A stretch of 64,000 bases of DNA from Sphingomonas daechungensis (GCF_014489495.1 NZ_CP060780.1:2491001-2555000); one strand, 5' to 3'; positions 39,344 through 48,445 are shown, numbered from the stretch's first letter. Notes: generated by a model from the sequence alone, not told the origin. Made by a program: numbers and translations.

Positions 39344-40353
39344 TCGCCGCTGATCCTGGGGTCGATGATCGGCTTGCCGACGTCGCCCTGCCCCACTGTT
39401 CGTCCTGCCATGTCCAGCATGCGGTCGAGGGGAATGCGGGCGCGGTCCATGATTTCCGGCGACAGCTCGATCCGCGGCTCGAGGTCGCGCAAGGCGACGT
39501 AGAGCTTTTCGAGCGTGTTAAGAGCCATGTACGGGCACATGTTGCAGTTGCAGTTCCCGTCGCCGCCGGGGACGCCGATGAAGGTCTTCTGCGGCGCCGC
39601 CTTTTCCATCTGGTGGATGATGTGCGGCTCGGTCGCGACAAGAATGGTCTGCGCCGGTGAGCTTAGCGCGAAGTCGAGGATCGCCTTGGTCGATCCGACG
39701 AGGTCCGCATGGTCGACGATGTGCGGCGGGCATTCCGGGTGGGCGGCAACCGGTGCATCCGGATATTCGGCCTTGAGCTTCAGAAGCTCGGTTTCGCTGA
39801 ACGCCTGGTGGACGATGCACACGCCCGGCCAAAGCAACATCTCGCGGTCGAACTTACGGGCGAGATAGCCGCCGAGGTGCCGGTCGGGACCGAAGATGAT
39901 CTTCTGGTCCTTCGGGATCTGGTCGAGGATCACAGCGGCCGAGGAGCTGGTGACGATGATGTCGCTGAGCGCTTTCACCGCCGCCGAGCAGTTGATGTAG
40001 GTCAGCGCGATATGATCGGGATGCGCTGCCCGGAATGCGGCGAACTGGTCCGGCGGGCAGCTGTCTTCGAGGCTGCAGCCGGCATCCATATCGGGGAGGA
40101 TGACTGTCTTCTGGGGCGACAGGATCTTCGCCGTTTCCGCCATGAAACGCACGCCGCAGAACGCGATCACGTCGGCGTCCGTCGCGGCGGCCTTGCGGGA
40201 CAAGTCGAGGCTATCGCCGACGAAATCGGCGAGGTCCTGGATTTCCGGCTTCTGATAATAATGGGCGAGAATGACGGCGTTGCGCTCGCGCTTCAGCCGC
40301 TCGATTTCGGAGAGAAGATCGAGCCCCTTCAGGCTAGGCGATTGTACCGTCAT
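39340..40353 (-). CDS. nadA: Quinolinate synthase A
   Basis: 337 residues. It condenses iminoaspartate with dihydroxyacetone phosphate to quinolinate, the start of NAD synthesis, using a [4Fe-4S] cluster. Signatures: ILAHYYQKPEIQDLADFVGDSL, FCGVRFMAETAKIL, and the cluster Cys region GNCNCNMCPYM. The ATG directly abuts the upstream DUF4230 stop (TAG then ATG), implying coupling. nadB and nadC are not nearby. Confidence 0.96.
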   Translation of the reverse strand: MTVQSPSLKGLDLLSEIERLKRERNAVILAHYYQKPEIQDLADFVGDSLDLSRKAAATDADVIAFCGVRFMAETAKILSPQKTVILPDMDAGCSLEDSCPPDQFAAFRAAHPDHIALTYINCSAAVKALSDIIVTSSSAAVILDQIPKDQKIIFGPDRHLGGYLARKFDREMLLWPGVCIVHQAFSETELLKLKAEYPDAPVAAHPECPPHIVDHADLVGSTKAILDFALSSPAQTILVATEPHIIHQMEKAAPQKTFIGVPGGDGNCNCNMCPYMALNTLEKLYVALRDLEPRIELSPEIMDRARIPLDRMLDMAGRTVGQGDVGKPIIDPRISGD

Positions 40354-41079
40354 CTATTTCCCCTGAGCCCGCCTTTGCTGAGCCTCTGAAATCGCTTCGT
40401 TATATGGTGTGGACGTGTCGAGATAGGAAGGATCGTCGGCGCCTTCTTCGAACGCGAATTTCGCAACGACCTTGGCATTGTCGAAGCCTGCCGCCTTCAA
40501 GGGCATGGAGAAGCTTCTCTCGATCGCCTGGCGCGCCGAGTCCCGGGCTAGCCGCATCGGCAGTTCCGCCTGCGCCTGCTTGCGAAGGTCAGCCACCGCC
40601 CGCGCTCGATTGGCCGAATCAAGCTCGGTCTCCGCGTTGGTGAGCGTCGCCAGGACGCCACCCGAACCATACTCCCGTGCGGCGTTCAGATCGACTTCCG
40701 GACCCGCAATCTCGACGTCGGGGATGCGTACGCTCAAAGTCTGCGATCCAGCGTCCCAGCGCACGTCTTCCGGTTCCAGCTTGGACAGGTCGACCTCGTA
40801 GCGGACGTTGCCGGGTAGGATCAGGGTGCGTTCGGTGCTGACCAGCCCGCCGAGCCGCTCCTGCTCGCTGCTGACAACCGAAACATAGCGGGCGACGAAG
40901 GTGATCAGCCGATTCTGGGCCCGCATGGACTCGAGGCTCGATGTCGCGATGGTCTTGGCGTTCGGCCCGCCGAAAATGCGGTCGGCAATCCCGGACGTCA
41001 CGCCGAGCAGGACGCCGAGCACGAGCGCGACAATGATGGCGGCAATGGCCAGGGGCTTGTTCAGGCGGCTTTCGACCAT
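40354..41079 (-). CDS. DUF4230 family membrane-anchored protein
   Basis: 241 residues from ATG 41079 (AAGGAGAG upstream). One N-terminal span (KPLAIAAIIVALVLGVLLG) and an extracytoplasmic domain (LESMRAQNRLITFVARYVSV, VSTERTLILPGNVRYEVDLSKLE, ARDSARQAIERSFSMPLKAAGF) fit DUF4230. Function unknown. It overlaps the preceding MBL gene by 19 bp and abuts nadA. Confidence 0.8.
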   Translation of the reverse strand: MVESRLNKPLAIAAIIVALVLGVLLGVTSGIADRIFGGPNAKTIATSSLESMRAQNRLITFVARYVSVVSSEQERLGGLVSTERTLILPGNVRYEVDLSKLEPEDVRWDAGSQTLSVRIPDVEIAGPEVDLNAAREYGSGGVLATLTNAETELDSANRARAVADLRKQAQAELPMRLARDSARQAIERSFSMPLKAAGFDNAKVVAKFAFEEGADDPSYLDTSTPYNEAISEAQQRRAQGK

Positions 41080-41915
41080 GTCTCTCCTTCCCGAACAACG
41101 AGCGCACGTTTCTCGAGGTCCACGAGATGCGCGAGCACCGATCCTCCCGCCGCCGCGACGAGCCTCGAATCCAGCCCGGGATAAGCGTTGGCGACGATAT
41201 CGGGAACGTCGCGCGGCTGCTCCGCGACCAGGCGCAGGATCTGGTTCTCCCGCTGCATCCGGTGGATCATCAGGCTCCGCACGTAACGCTGCGGGTTCGG
41301 CACTGGCGGCCCGTGCGCAGGATAGAATACGCGATCGTGACGCTGCCGAAGCTTGTCGAGGCTGGCCATGTAGGCGGCCATGTCGCCGTCGGGCGGAACG
41401 ACGACGGTGGTCGACCAACCCATGACATGGTCACCGGTGAGCAGCGCATCGCCGACAGCGAAGCAGAGATGGTTCGAAGTATGGCCAGGCGTCGCCACCG
41501 CCGTGACAGCCCGGCCATCGACCTCGATCGCCTCACCGTCTTCGAGCACGCGGTGGGGCGAATAGTCGCCGTCGAATGCCGCGTCGGCCCGAGGTCCCAC
41601 GCTTTCGAGGGCCAGCGGCGCGCAGCCGACGATCAGGGCTCCTGTCGCGTCCGCCAAGGGCCGTGCGGCGGGGCTGTGGTCGCGATGGGTGTGCGTGCAC
41701 ATGATCGCTGCGATCCGACGATCGCCGATCGCCCGTAACAATGCCTCGATGTGCTCGGGCAAGTCGGGACCAGGGTCGACGACCGCGACTTCCTCTTCGC
41801 CGATCAGATAGGTTTGCGTCCCGTAATAGGTGAACGCGGAGGGATTATGCGCGAGCACCCTGGCAATACCGGGCTCGAGCGCTTCGAGCAGTTCGTAGGG
41901 CGCGTCCACGCTCAT
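41061..41915 (-). CDS. Metallo-beta-lactamase fold hydrolase, LACTB2-like
   Basis: 284 residues. The metal site HxHxDH is THTHRDHSP, with TPGHTSNHLCF and GDHVMGWSTTVV following; the C-terminal winged helix (LRLVAEQPRDVPDIVANAY) is the LACTB2-type extension. No signal peptide. Members include endoribonucleases and thioesterase-like enzymes; the substrate is not determined. Likely first gene of an operon with DUF4230 and nadA. Confidence 0.87.
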   Translation of the reverse strand: MSVDAPYELLEALEPGIARVLAHNPSAFTYYGTQTYLIGEEEVAVVDPGPDLPEHIEALLRAIGDRRIAAIMCTHTHRDHSPAARPLADATGALIVGCAPLALESVGPRADAAFDGDYSPHRVLEDGEAIEVDGRAVTAVATPGHTSNHLCFAVGDALLTGDHVMGWSTTVVVPPDGDMAAYMASLDKLRQRHDRVFYPAHGPPVPNPQRYVRSLMIHRMQRENQILRLVAEQPRDVPDIVANAYPGLDSRLVAAAGGSVLAHLVDLEKRALVVREGETWSKAA

Positions 41916-41964
41916 TGCTGTGCCATGGAGTGGGTCGGCGCGTCGAGTGTCTGACGTTGTCGGC

Positions 41965-43224
41965 TTATTCCGCAGGGACGGCGAGCGGAGCGGCCATGGG
42001 CGCCGCTTCGACGACCCGGCGAGTTCGCGCCGCGAATGCCTTGCGGTAGATCGGGCCGAACAGGGTCTCCATGCTGCGGTCCCAGCTGTACTGATGCGCT
42101 TCGACCTGAGCGATCTCGCTCATTCGGCGCCGGTCCGATTGCCAGACGGCAAGGATATTGGCCGCCATTGCATCGGAATCGTCGACCGGGCCGAGCCGGC
42201 CAATCGCATCGTTGACGCGGTCGACCATCGCGCCGGCCGCGACGCCCACCACCGGCAGGCCGGAGGCTTGCGCCTCGACGATGGACACGCCGAATGTCTC
42301 GTCCGCCATTCCCGAGACGTAGATGTCGGCGCTTGCCAGCCACAGCGCCAGCTCGCGGCGGTCGCGCACAAAGCCTGGCGCATGAATGCGCGGGTCGCCG
42401 AGCGCCGCAATCTCATCCCGCAGCGGCCCTTCGCCGAGCAATACCAGCCGAGCGCCAAGGGATTCCGGGAGCTTGCGGAAAGCTTCGACAACGATCTGCG
42501 GCTTTTTCTCGAGATCGAGACGGCCAACGTAGATCAGCAAGGGCTTGCCGTCTTCGGCGCCAACCAATTGCCGCCGTCGCTCTTCGCGTAAGGCTGGTCC
42601 GAAGTCGCCCAGTTCCACCCCAAGCGGGACGATACCGATGTCATCGACACCATACGACCGCAGCTTTGCCGCGCCGCCATTCTCGCTCAGCGCGAAAACG
42701 GCATCGAACCGGCGATATAGCTGTCCGCAGTACCGGTAGCATATGCGACCGGCGACGCCCGCCAGGGTGCTGCCGATCACCTTCGAGAAGGGCCGTTCGG
42801 CGTAGACCGTCGGGAAATCGGTGAAATAGCCGCCAACCAGCGCCGTATCCGGGAATTTCCGGCGGTGGGCGATCGCCGCCCACGGGAGATTGTAACTGTC
42901 CTGGCACTCGATCAGGTCGGGCCTGAACTGCTCCATGATGCGGCGTACGGCGCCGTTCCGGAGCATCAGCCGGTAATTCGGGCTTCCCGGTACGCGCGGC
43001 GAGCGAACGGTCGCGGTGATCGCGCGTCCTTCGACCGTAACGTTGTCCTCCGCACCGGGAACGATCAACAAATGCCGGTGCGGCGTCCGGCCCAGGATGT
43101 GGTTGCGCTTGTGACGGAGGTACGTTCCGACGCCGCCGCCGACTTCCGACCAGCTCTGCGTCACGTCGCAAATCAGCCTTTCGACCGCCATCGGACTGGT
43201 CATTTCAGGATCGTCGCGGCTCAT
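41965..43224 (-). CDS. Glycosyltransferase family 4 (GT-B fold)
   Basis: 419 residues from ATG 43224 (GGGA upstream; ATG 43203 also possible). GT4 features: an N-terminal acceptor domain (GGVGTYLRHKRNHILGRTPHRHLLIVPG), IVPLGVELGDFGP, LIYVGRLDLEKKPQIVVEAF, and the nucleotide-sugar E-x7-E motif around ETFGVSIVEAQASGLPVVG. It transfers a sugar onto a lipid or polysaccharide; the acceptor is unknown. It stands alone, about 50 bp from the MBL gene. Confidence 0.88.
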   Translation of the reverse strand: MSRDDPEMTSPMAVERLICDVTQSWSEVGGGVGTYLRHKRNHILGRTPHRHLLIVPGAEDNVTVEGRAITATVRSPRVPGSPNYRLMLRNGAVRRIMEQFRPDLIECQDSYNLPWAAIAHRRKFPDTALVGGYFTDFPTVYAERPFSKVIGSTLAGVAGRICYRYCGQLYRRFDAVFALSENGGAAKLRSYGVDDIGIVPLGVELGDFGPALREERRRQLVGAEDGKPLLIYVGRLDLEKKPQIVVEAFRKLPESLGARLVLLGEGPLRDEIAALGDPRIHAPGFVRDRRELALWLASADIYVSGMADETFGVSIVEAQASGLPVVGVAAGAMVDRVNDAIGRLGPVDDSDAMAANILAVWQSDRRRMSEIAQVEAHQYSWDRSMETLFGPIYRKAFAARTRRVVEAAPMAAPLAVPAE

Positions 43225-43361
43225 CGAGCATCCCAACACAATGCAAGCGACAAAGTGCCGACGGCCGTAGTGCGGCAAATCTGTCGGCTCTTTTTACACA
43301 TTGCGCTGACCGCTTCTCGCTCGATTTCTCAAAATTGGCTATTTTCTGCCGTTTATTTGAA

Positions 43362-43378
43362 TTGGCACGGCGATTGCT
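43362..43378 (+). promoter_or_regulatory. Sigma-54 promoter (-24/-12)
   Basis: TTGGCACGGCGATTGCT matches the sigma-54 consensus TGGCACG-N4-TTGCW exactly, with the required 10 bases between the -24 GG (43364-43365) and the -12 GC (43376-43377). The predicted start is about 43389. The upstream 60 bp is A/T-rich, with AAAAT-TGGCT-ATTTT at about 43331-43345. Confidence 0.7.
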
Positions 43379-43388
43379 ACTATTACCG

Positions 43389-43460
43389 TGTCCACTTGGT
43401 CCCACGCCAACGAAAGGGACGGTGCAGCGGTTATTCTGGTCCCGCTCACCGTCCCTTTTT
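43389..43460 (+). ncRNA. Candidate sigma-54-dependent small RNA, about 70 nt
   Basis: Downstream of the promoter the transcript would hold a small TTGG/CCAA hairpin (about 43397-43411) and a 9-bp stem GGGACGGTG/CACCGTCCC (43416-43424 with 43447-43455), then TTTTTGTTTC, a textbook intrinsic terminator. GGTCCC at 43398 and again at 43438 could pair with the 5' arm GGGAC as an alternative fold. No plus-strand gene follows for more than 7 kb, so this is not a leader. The stem may also serve as terminator for grxD on the minus strand (TTTCG follows there). Confidence 0.55.
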
Positions 43461-43471
43461 GTTTCTACAAA

Positions 43472-43789
43472 CTACTGAGCCTCGGCACCGACAAGCTGCT
43501 GCAGCTCGCCGCTCTTGAACATCTCCATCATGATGTCCGAACCGCCGACGAACTCGCCCTTCACGTAGAGCTGCGGAATTGTCGGCCAATCCGAATATTC
43601 CTTGATGCCTTGACGGATCTCCTGATCCTGGAGGACGTCGACGCTTTCGAACGGAACACCCAGGTGCTCCAGGATGCTCACGGCCCGGCTCGAAAAGCCG
43701 CACTGCGGGAAGAGGGGCGTGCCCTTCATGAACAGCACGACCTCGTTGGCCTTGACGATGTCGCCGATGCGGCTGTTGGCATCGCTCAT
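43472..43789 (-). CDS. grxD: Monothiol glutaredoxin, Grx4 family
   Basis: 105 residues. The CGFS active site (Cys30-Gly-Phe-Ser) with the flanking [28 protein letters not shown] (glutathione-binding) identifies the class that binds a bridging [2Fe-2S] cluster with glutathione. It normally forms a complex with BolA, encoded 11 bp upstream. Confidence 0.96.
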   Translation of the reverse strand: MSDANSRIGDIVKANEVVLFMKGTPLFPQCGFSSRAVSILEHLGVPFESVDVLQDQEIRQGIKEYSDWPTIPQLYVKGEFVGGSDIMMEMFKSGELQQLVGAEAQ

Positions 43790-43800
43790 ATCAATTCTCC

Positions 43801-44031
43801 TTATCGCGCAGCGGTTTCGAGCTGCAGCGCATGCAATTCCCCGCCCATCCGGCCACCCAGCGCAGCGTAGACGCGCTGGTGCTGCCTGACGCGCGGCATC
43901 CCTTCGAATGTGGGGCTGATGACCCGTGCTGCATAGTGGTCGCCGTCACCGGCGAGATCGGTGATCGTAACCTCGGCGTCGGGAATCGCCTCACGGATGA
44001 GCCGCTCGATCTCCATTGCGGCCATCGGCAC
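43801..44031 (-). CDS. bolA: BolA family protein
   Basis: 76 residues from GTG 44031 (GGGAGG 6 nt upstream; ATG 44025 is possible). The core [37 protein letters not shown] and the [25 protein letters not shown] helix are the BolA fold with the conserved His ligand region. It partners Grx4 in iron-sulfur trafficking or sensing. Confidence 0.93.
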   Translation of the reverse strand: MPMAAMEIERLIREAIPDAEVTITDLAGDGDHYAARVISPTFEGMPRVRQHQRVYAALGGRMGGELHALQLETAAR

Positions 44032-44033
44032 GA

Positions 44034-44363
44034 TCAGCCTCCCTGGGCGTCGATCAGCTGGCGGCGGGCCTCGAACGACTTCAGCTGAAGCGTCTGGCGG
44101 ATCTCGTCGTCGCTGGTTTCGATGCCGGCCGCCGTCAGGTCGCCGAGGATCTTGCGGATGACGTCCTCGTCGCCCGCTTCCTCGAAGTCGGCCCGGATTA
44201 CGTCCTTTGCGTATGACTCCGCTTCTGCCTCGGTCAGGCCCATCTTGCCGGCAGCCCATTCGCCCAGCAGCCGGTTACGGCGGGCGACCAGGCGGAACTT
44301 CATTTCTTCATCGTGCGCGAATTTCGTTTCGAAGGCGCGCTCACGGTCGTCGAAAGTGCTCAC
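44034..44363 (-). CDS. DUF1476 protein (F1Fo-ATPase inhibitor zeta subunit family)
   Basis: 109 residues, all helical. The start TFDDRERAFETKFAHDEEMKFRLVARRNRLLGEWAA is the family signature; in Paracoccus the homologous zeta subunit inhibits ATP hydrolysis by the F1Fo-ATPase through its N-terminal segment. It leads the DUF1476-bolA-grxD operon with a 2-bp gap to bolA. Confidence 0.93.
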   Translation of the reverse strand: MSTFDDRERAFETKFAHDEEMKFRLVARRNRLLGEWAAGKMGLTEAEAESYAKDVIRADFEEAGDEDVIRKILGDLTAAGIETSDDEIRQTLQLKSFEARRQLIDAQGG

Positions 44364-44425
44364 TCAACGTCCTTTGCTTGTTCGCCCGCGAAATAGGGCG
44401 GTCGGGGCGGCGTGGCAACGGCACG

Positions 44426-44460
44426 AAAAATGCCGCCGGCGCAGGGTAGCACCGGCGGCA
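44426..44460 (-). terminator. Intrinsic terminator after the PEP-CTERM gene
   Basis: Perfect 9-bp stem TGCCGCCGG/CCGGCGGCA with a 12-nt loop, running into TTTTT on the minus strand, 22 bp past the stop. Confidence 0.85.
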
Positions 44461-44482
44461 CGACTTGCCCGAGGAAGGAACG

Positions 44483-45121
44483 TCAGGCGAGTTGAACGAG
44501 GCGGCCCTGCGTCGAACGCTTGCGGCGCATGGCGAAACCGACTGCGCCAAAGCCCATGAGCATCATCGCCCAGGTTGCAGGCTCCGGAACGGAATTCGAA
44601 ATCAACGTGAACGTGCCGCGCACATTCGCGCTGCCGGGCGTGGCGAAGGTTGCGTCGCTGAGAAGCAGCGAGAAAGAACCGCCGTTGCCGAAGCTGAAGA
44701 TCGTCGGCGTGTCAGACCAGTTCACCGTGCCGCAGCCGCCGGCGAAGAGACCGCAGCCACCGAACAGACCGGTGATGAAGCCTGTCGTCGATCCCGTAAC
44801 GAGGCCGCCATTGGCGTCCGCCGGGTTCAGGAACGAGAAGTCCACCGAGATCTGACGCGGAGTGGTGTCCTCGAACAGGTTCACCGCTGTCTCCGGCGTT
44901 CCGATCGTCAGGACGTTGGCAGTGAACGTCGAACCGACGTTGGCGAGCGTGAACGGACCGTAAGACAGGCCAGAGCCAGAGACCAAGAGACCGTTCGGGC
45001 CGGAATAACCGTTGACCGTCGTCCCCGCCGGATCGCCCTCGATCGTGACGCTGGCCGCTGCCGGTGTGGAAGCGAGGGTGACTGCGGCGAGCGTCGCCGC
45101 GGCAAGCAAATAACGATTCAT
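44483..45121 (-). CDS. Secreted PEP-CTERM sorting-domain protein
   Basis: 212 residues. Signal peptide (MNRYLLAAATLAAVTLASTPAAA), a Gly/Thr/Ser-rich beta domain (VTIEGDPAGTTVNGYSG, NVLTIGTPETAVN, SFLNPADANGG, GTVNWSDTPTI) and a C-terminal tripartite signal: VPEPATWAMM, hydrophobic GFGAVGFAM, RRKRS. Such proteins are anchored or processed by an exosortase/archaeosortase-type enzyme and are often exopolysaccharide-associated. No exosortase gene is in this window. Confidence 0.93.
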   Translation of the reverse strand: MNRYLLAAATLAAVTLASTPAAASVTIEGDPAGTTVNGYSGPNGLLVSGSGLSYGPFTLANVGSTFTANVLTIGTPETAVNLFEDTTPRQISVDFSFLNPADANGGLVTGSTTGFITGLFGGCGLFAGGCGTVNWSDTPTIFSFGNGGSFSLLLSDATFATPGSANVRGTFTLISNSVPEPATWAMMLMGFGAVGFAMRRKRSTQGRLVQLA

Positions 45122-45266
45122 AACTGTCCCCAAATTACGCGGGGCGGACAATCCGCCACAGCACTCGCGGTAAACTTTCGTTAACCAAGCAAGTCAGCTT
45201 GTCCAGTGAATTTTGTCAAAACGGCTTGTCACTTTTTGGGACTCGGAAGTCCGTTTCGGACCGGCT

Positions 45267-46265
45267 TCAGTCGATCCTGACGACAAGCTTCCCGATAACC
45301 CTTCGCTCGGCGATGGCGCGGATCGCGTCCCCGGCCCGCTCGAGCGTGTAGGTGTCGCTGATCTTCGGCGAGATCATCCCCTGCCGCCACAGCTTGAACA
45401 GCGATTCGACATGAGCCGCATTGGCCTTGGGATCGCGCGCCGCGAAGGCGCCCCAGAATACGCCGCAGACGTCGCAGCTCTTGAGCAAGGTAAGATTGAG
45501 CGGAAGCCGCGCAATGCCCGCGGGAAAGCCGACGACGAGGAAGCGACCCTCCCAGGCGATACTGCGCAACGCGGCCTCGGTGTAATCGCCTCCCACCGGA
45601 TCGTAGATGACATCCGCGCCAGCCGGACCAACCGCATCCTTGAACAATTGTGCGAGCGCCTTTTGCCCCTCGCGGTCGAATGGTCCCTGCGAATAGACAA
45701 TCGCTTCGTCTGCACCAGCGTCGAGCGCCGCCTTCGCCTTCTCCTCCGAAGAGACGGCGGCGATGACACGCGCCTCGAACGCCTTGCCGAGCTCAACCGC
45801 AGCCAGCCCGACACCACCCGCGGCGCCGAGCACAAGCATCGTCTGGCCCGCCTGAAGTTTGCCGCGGTCGACCACGGCATGAATCGACGTCGCGTACGTC
45901 AACAAGAGAGCCGCGCCCTCTTCGAAGCTGCGTTCCTCGGGCAGCCGGAAAGCCGAGCGGGCCGGAATGACGACCTTTTCGGCAAGCGCGCCGAATCCGG
46001 TCACCGCGATAATCCGGTCGCCGACGCTCCAGCCTTCGACGCCTTCTCCCAATGCCTCGACTTCTCCGGACAATTCGCCGCCCGGCGCGAACGGTCGGGG
46101 CGGCTTCAGTTGGTACTTGTCCTCGATGATCAGCACGTCCGGGAAGTTGATAGCCGCCGCACGGACGCGAACGAGCAGTTCACCGGGACCGGGCTGCGGA
46201 TCCGGCAGCTCGGACAGGCGAAGCGTTTCCGGACCGCCGGTCTCATGACTGAGAAGCGCTTTCAT
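45267..46265 (-). CDS. Zinc-less quinone oxidoreductase (MDR family)
   Basis: 332 residues. N-terminal GroES-like domain (GPETLRLSELPDPQPGPGELLVRV, AAINFPDVLIIEDKYQ) and a Rossmann domain with VLGAAGGVGLAAVELGKA for NADPH. The zinc ligands of alcohol dehydrogenases are missing, as in Zn-independent QOR/MDR proteins. It reduces quinones or enones with NADPH. It follows the 142-residue exported protein by 6 bp. Confidence 0.92.
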   Translation of the reverse strand: MKALLSHETGGPETLRLSELPDPQPGPGELLVRVRAAAINFPDVLIIEDKYQLKPPRPFAPGGELSGEVEALGEGVEGWSVGDRIIAVTGFGALAEKVVIPARSAFRLPEERSFEEGAALLLTYATSIHAVVDRGKLQAGQTMLVLGAAGGVGLAAVELGKAFEARVIAAVSSEEKAKAALDAGADEAIVYSQGPFDREGQKALAQLFKDAVGPAGADVIYDPVGGDYTEAALRSIAWEGRFLVVGFPAGIARLPLNLTLLKSCDVCGVFWGAFAARDPKANAAHVESLFKLWRQGMISPKISDTYTLERAGDAIRAIAERRVIGKLVVRID

Positions 46266-46271
46266 CGGCGA

Positions 46272-46700
46272 TCAATCTCCCGGGCTTGAGCAGGCGGGGC
46301 CGTCAGGATTCGTCCAGCAGGCCGCGCCGGTGATAACGTCCTTCTCGGCCGGTATCGCGAGATCCTCTTCAGCGAAGATCCATTCGAAGGTGAGCTGGCC
46401 CTTTGCGGTCGAATAGATGAACGGGTCACTCGCTCCGCTGGCGCTGGAGATGCTGATACGCTCGATGCCGCGAGCAGCGGCGGATTTTACCGCGCCGCTC
46501 TGGCAGGCGGCGTTGATCGCGGCCTTGATTTGCCCTTCCGCCTTGCTCCGGAAGGCTTCGAGCTCTGTCGCGCCAAAGCTCTTGCCGGCACCGTTGCTGG
46601 CGAAGCTCTCGGCATTCAGTACAACCGCCCAGTGGTCGGCGCATCCACCCTGCCCGGCCGCTGACGCAAGCACCGAAGCGAAGAGCATGGCTCCGATCAT
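46272..46700 (-). CDS. Exported protein of unknown function
   Basis: 142 residues with a short signal peptide (IGAMLFASVLASAAG). Four Cys residues (GGCADH, AACQSG, ACWTN, ACSS) probably form disulfides. The ATG overlaps the MBL lipoprotein stop by 4 bp (ATGA), so the two are translated together. No family recognised. Confidence 0.68.
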   Translation of the reverse strand: MIGAMLFASVLASAAGQGGCADHWAVVLNAESFASNGAGKSFGATELEAFRSKAEGQIKAAINAACQSGAVKSAAARGIERISISSASGASDPFIYSTAKGQLTFEWIFAEEDLAIPAEKDVITGAACWTNPDGPACSSPGD

Positions 46701-47569
46701 TTGGCCGCCGCCGGGAACGCCGGGAGTAGCGGAATGTCGCGCGGTTCGTGCTGGATGATGACCTTCGCCCCGGCCTCCTTCGCCAGCTTCTCGAACGCAT
46801 CCATCGACTGGAGCGTCTGCTCGCGGCTGGTGTTGAACGGCGGGACGCCGCGCTTCTCGCGCGCCTCGCGTGAATGATAGAGGTCGCCCGTCAGGAGCAC
46901 CGGCCCGGACGCCAGCTTCACCAGTAGGGCCATATGGTCAGGCGTGTGGCCCGGCAGATGCAGGGCCATCACGCTTCCATCGCCGAAAACATCGACGTCG
47001 CCCTCGGCGCTATGCACCTTGGCGACTTCCTTGCGCCACGGACCGAAGGGATCGTCCTTGCCCTTCGTTTGCTCAAAATCCTTGGTGCCGATGAGGAGCT
47101 CGGCGTTCGGGAATTCCGCCGCCTGGCCGGTGTGGTCTGCGTGCATGTGACTGATGCCGACGATATCGACGTCGGATGGCTTCAGGCCGATCTGCTCTAG
47201 TTGCTCGGGAATCGTCTTGTCCTGCTTGACCGAAAGTTCGCCGAGATCCTTGTCCTGGCCCTTCCAGGCGGCTGGAAAGCCAGTGTCCCACAAAAGCACC
47301 TGGTCGCCGTGGCGGATCACGTAGCAGCTGTCGGTGATGACTCGAGGACCGGGCTCGTAAAGGCCGGGCTTGTCCGAAAAGAACTTGTCGAAATTCTTGA
47401 TCGTAGGCGTGCCGCAATCGAGACGAACCAGCGACAGCCCTGCGGCTTGCTGGGCCGGAGCGGGCTGGTTTGCCATTGCGGTCTCATCGTTCGCCGACGG
47501 GGCCGATGTCCCACAGGCGGAGGCTGCGATTGCCGCTGAACCGAGCAGACCGAGGATCAAGCTTCGCAT
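46697..47569 (-). CDS. Periplasmic metallo-beta-lactamase lipoprotein, N-acyl homoserine lactonase-like
   Basis: 290 residues from ATG 47569 (GGGAG 6 nt upstream). Lipobox AAIAASAC gives a lipidated Cys near residue 19. The metal-binding motif SHMHADHTG, LPGHTPDHMAL and TGDLYHSR plus the DCGTPTIKNFD and CYVIRHGDQVLLWDTGFP blocks resemble AttM/AiiB-type lactonases. Quorum quenching is possible; other lactonase or hydrolase roles are equally open. Confidence 0.82.
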   Translation of the reverse strand: MRSLILGLLGSAAIAASACGTSAPSANDETAMANQPAPAQQAAGLSLVRLDCGTPTIKNFDKFFSDKPGLYEPGPRVITDSCYVIRHGDQVLLWDTGFPAAWKGQDKDLGELSVKQDKTIPEQLEQIGLKPSDVDIVGISHMHADHTGQAAEFPNAELLIGTKDFEQTKGKDDPFGPWRKEVAKVHSAEGDVDVFGDGSVMALHLPGHTPDHMALLVKLASGPVLLTGDLYHSREAREKRGVPPFNTSREQTLQSMDAFEKLAKEAGAKVIIQHEPRDIPLLPAFPAAAK

Positions 47570-47588
47570 CTTCGCTCCCATTCGCTGA

Positions 47589-48445
47589 CTAGGGATTGGT
47601 GTCTTCAAACCAGACGCGCCGACCGGGGAAGTCAATGACCATCCGGGTCCGGTCGAGCCAATCCAGGCCGAGGATGATTGCCGCCCTGTCGTCGACGCCG
47701 AACGCTGCGAACACTGGCAGGTCCGCCACGAGGACAGGTGCTTCGGCCAGCCGACGATCGCCAAGCTGAATGTCCGCGACCCGCGTCGTCCCCGTTTCCA
47801 CGGTCACATTGGTCGCACCGTGGATGGTGTCACCCTTGTTCAGTTTCGCCGGATCGAGGCCAAGCTCCCGCCCAAGGGCCCAATTGATCCGCGTCTTTCG
47901 CGCACCCGTATCGATGACTGCCGTGGCTTTAACGGTTCCAATCGTCACCGGCACGGTCAGGAGATTGCCGGTCGTCGGCTTAGCTTCGATCGGTTTGCTT
48001 CTGAGGTCACGCGGGAGGGTCGAGGGAGCAAGCAGGACGATCCGCTTGTTCGGCAAGTCGAAATCGACCGTGCGATCCCCGAAGACGTCGAGACCGACGA
48101 TTCCCGCCAGCTTCACGCCATCCGCGCGCGGCTCGAGGCGCACCGCTTTGAGCGCGTCCTTCCGAACGCCATCGAGCGAGATGCTGCCGAGCTCGACCAA
48201 TGGAAGGTCGTCCGCGCCTGTTTGTCCTTGCAGCTTTTCGCTGCCGGCGATCTTCAGCCCGCCTTGTCGGAGAAGTCGGCGTAGACAGCGCTGCCTTCGG
48301 CGCCAGTATCGAAGACGAACTGGGCCTCGCCGAATGCGCCTTCGACCGGGACCGTGGCATGTCCCGTCTGGGCAATCTCGACCGGCACTGCCGCAGCGGC
48401 CGGAACCGCGACGAGCGAGAGTGCCAGGCTGAGACTCCGGATCAT
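47589..48445 (-). CDS. Exported two-domain retropepsin-like aspartic protease (frameshifted)
   Basis: About 285 residues after repair. Signal peptide [18 protein letters not shown]. Two aspartyl protease half-sites: [11 protein letters not shown] at about residue 46 and [11 protein letters not shown] at about residue 180, each with a later hydrophobic flap region (VGLDVFG, LGLDWLD). The G run (plus 48258-48260) is one base short. The ATG overlaps the scoB stop (ATGA). Its substrate is unknown. Confidence 0.83.
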
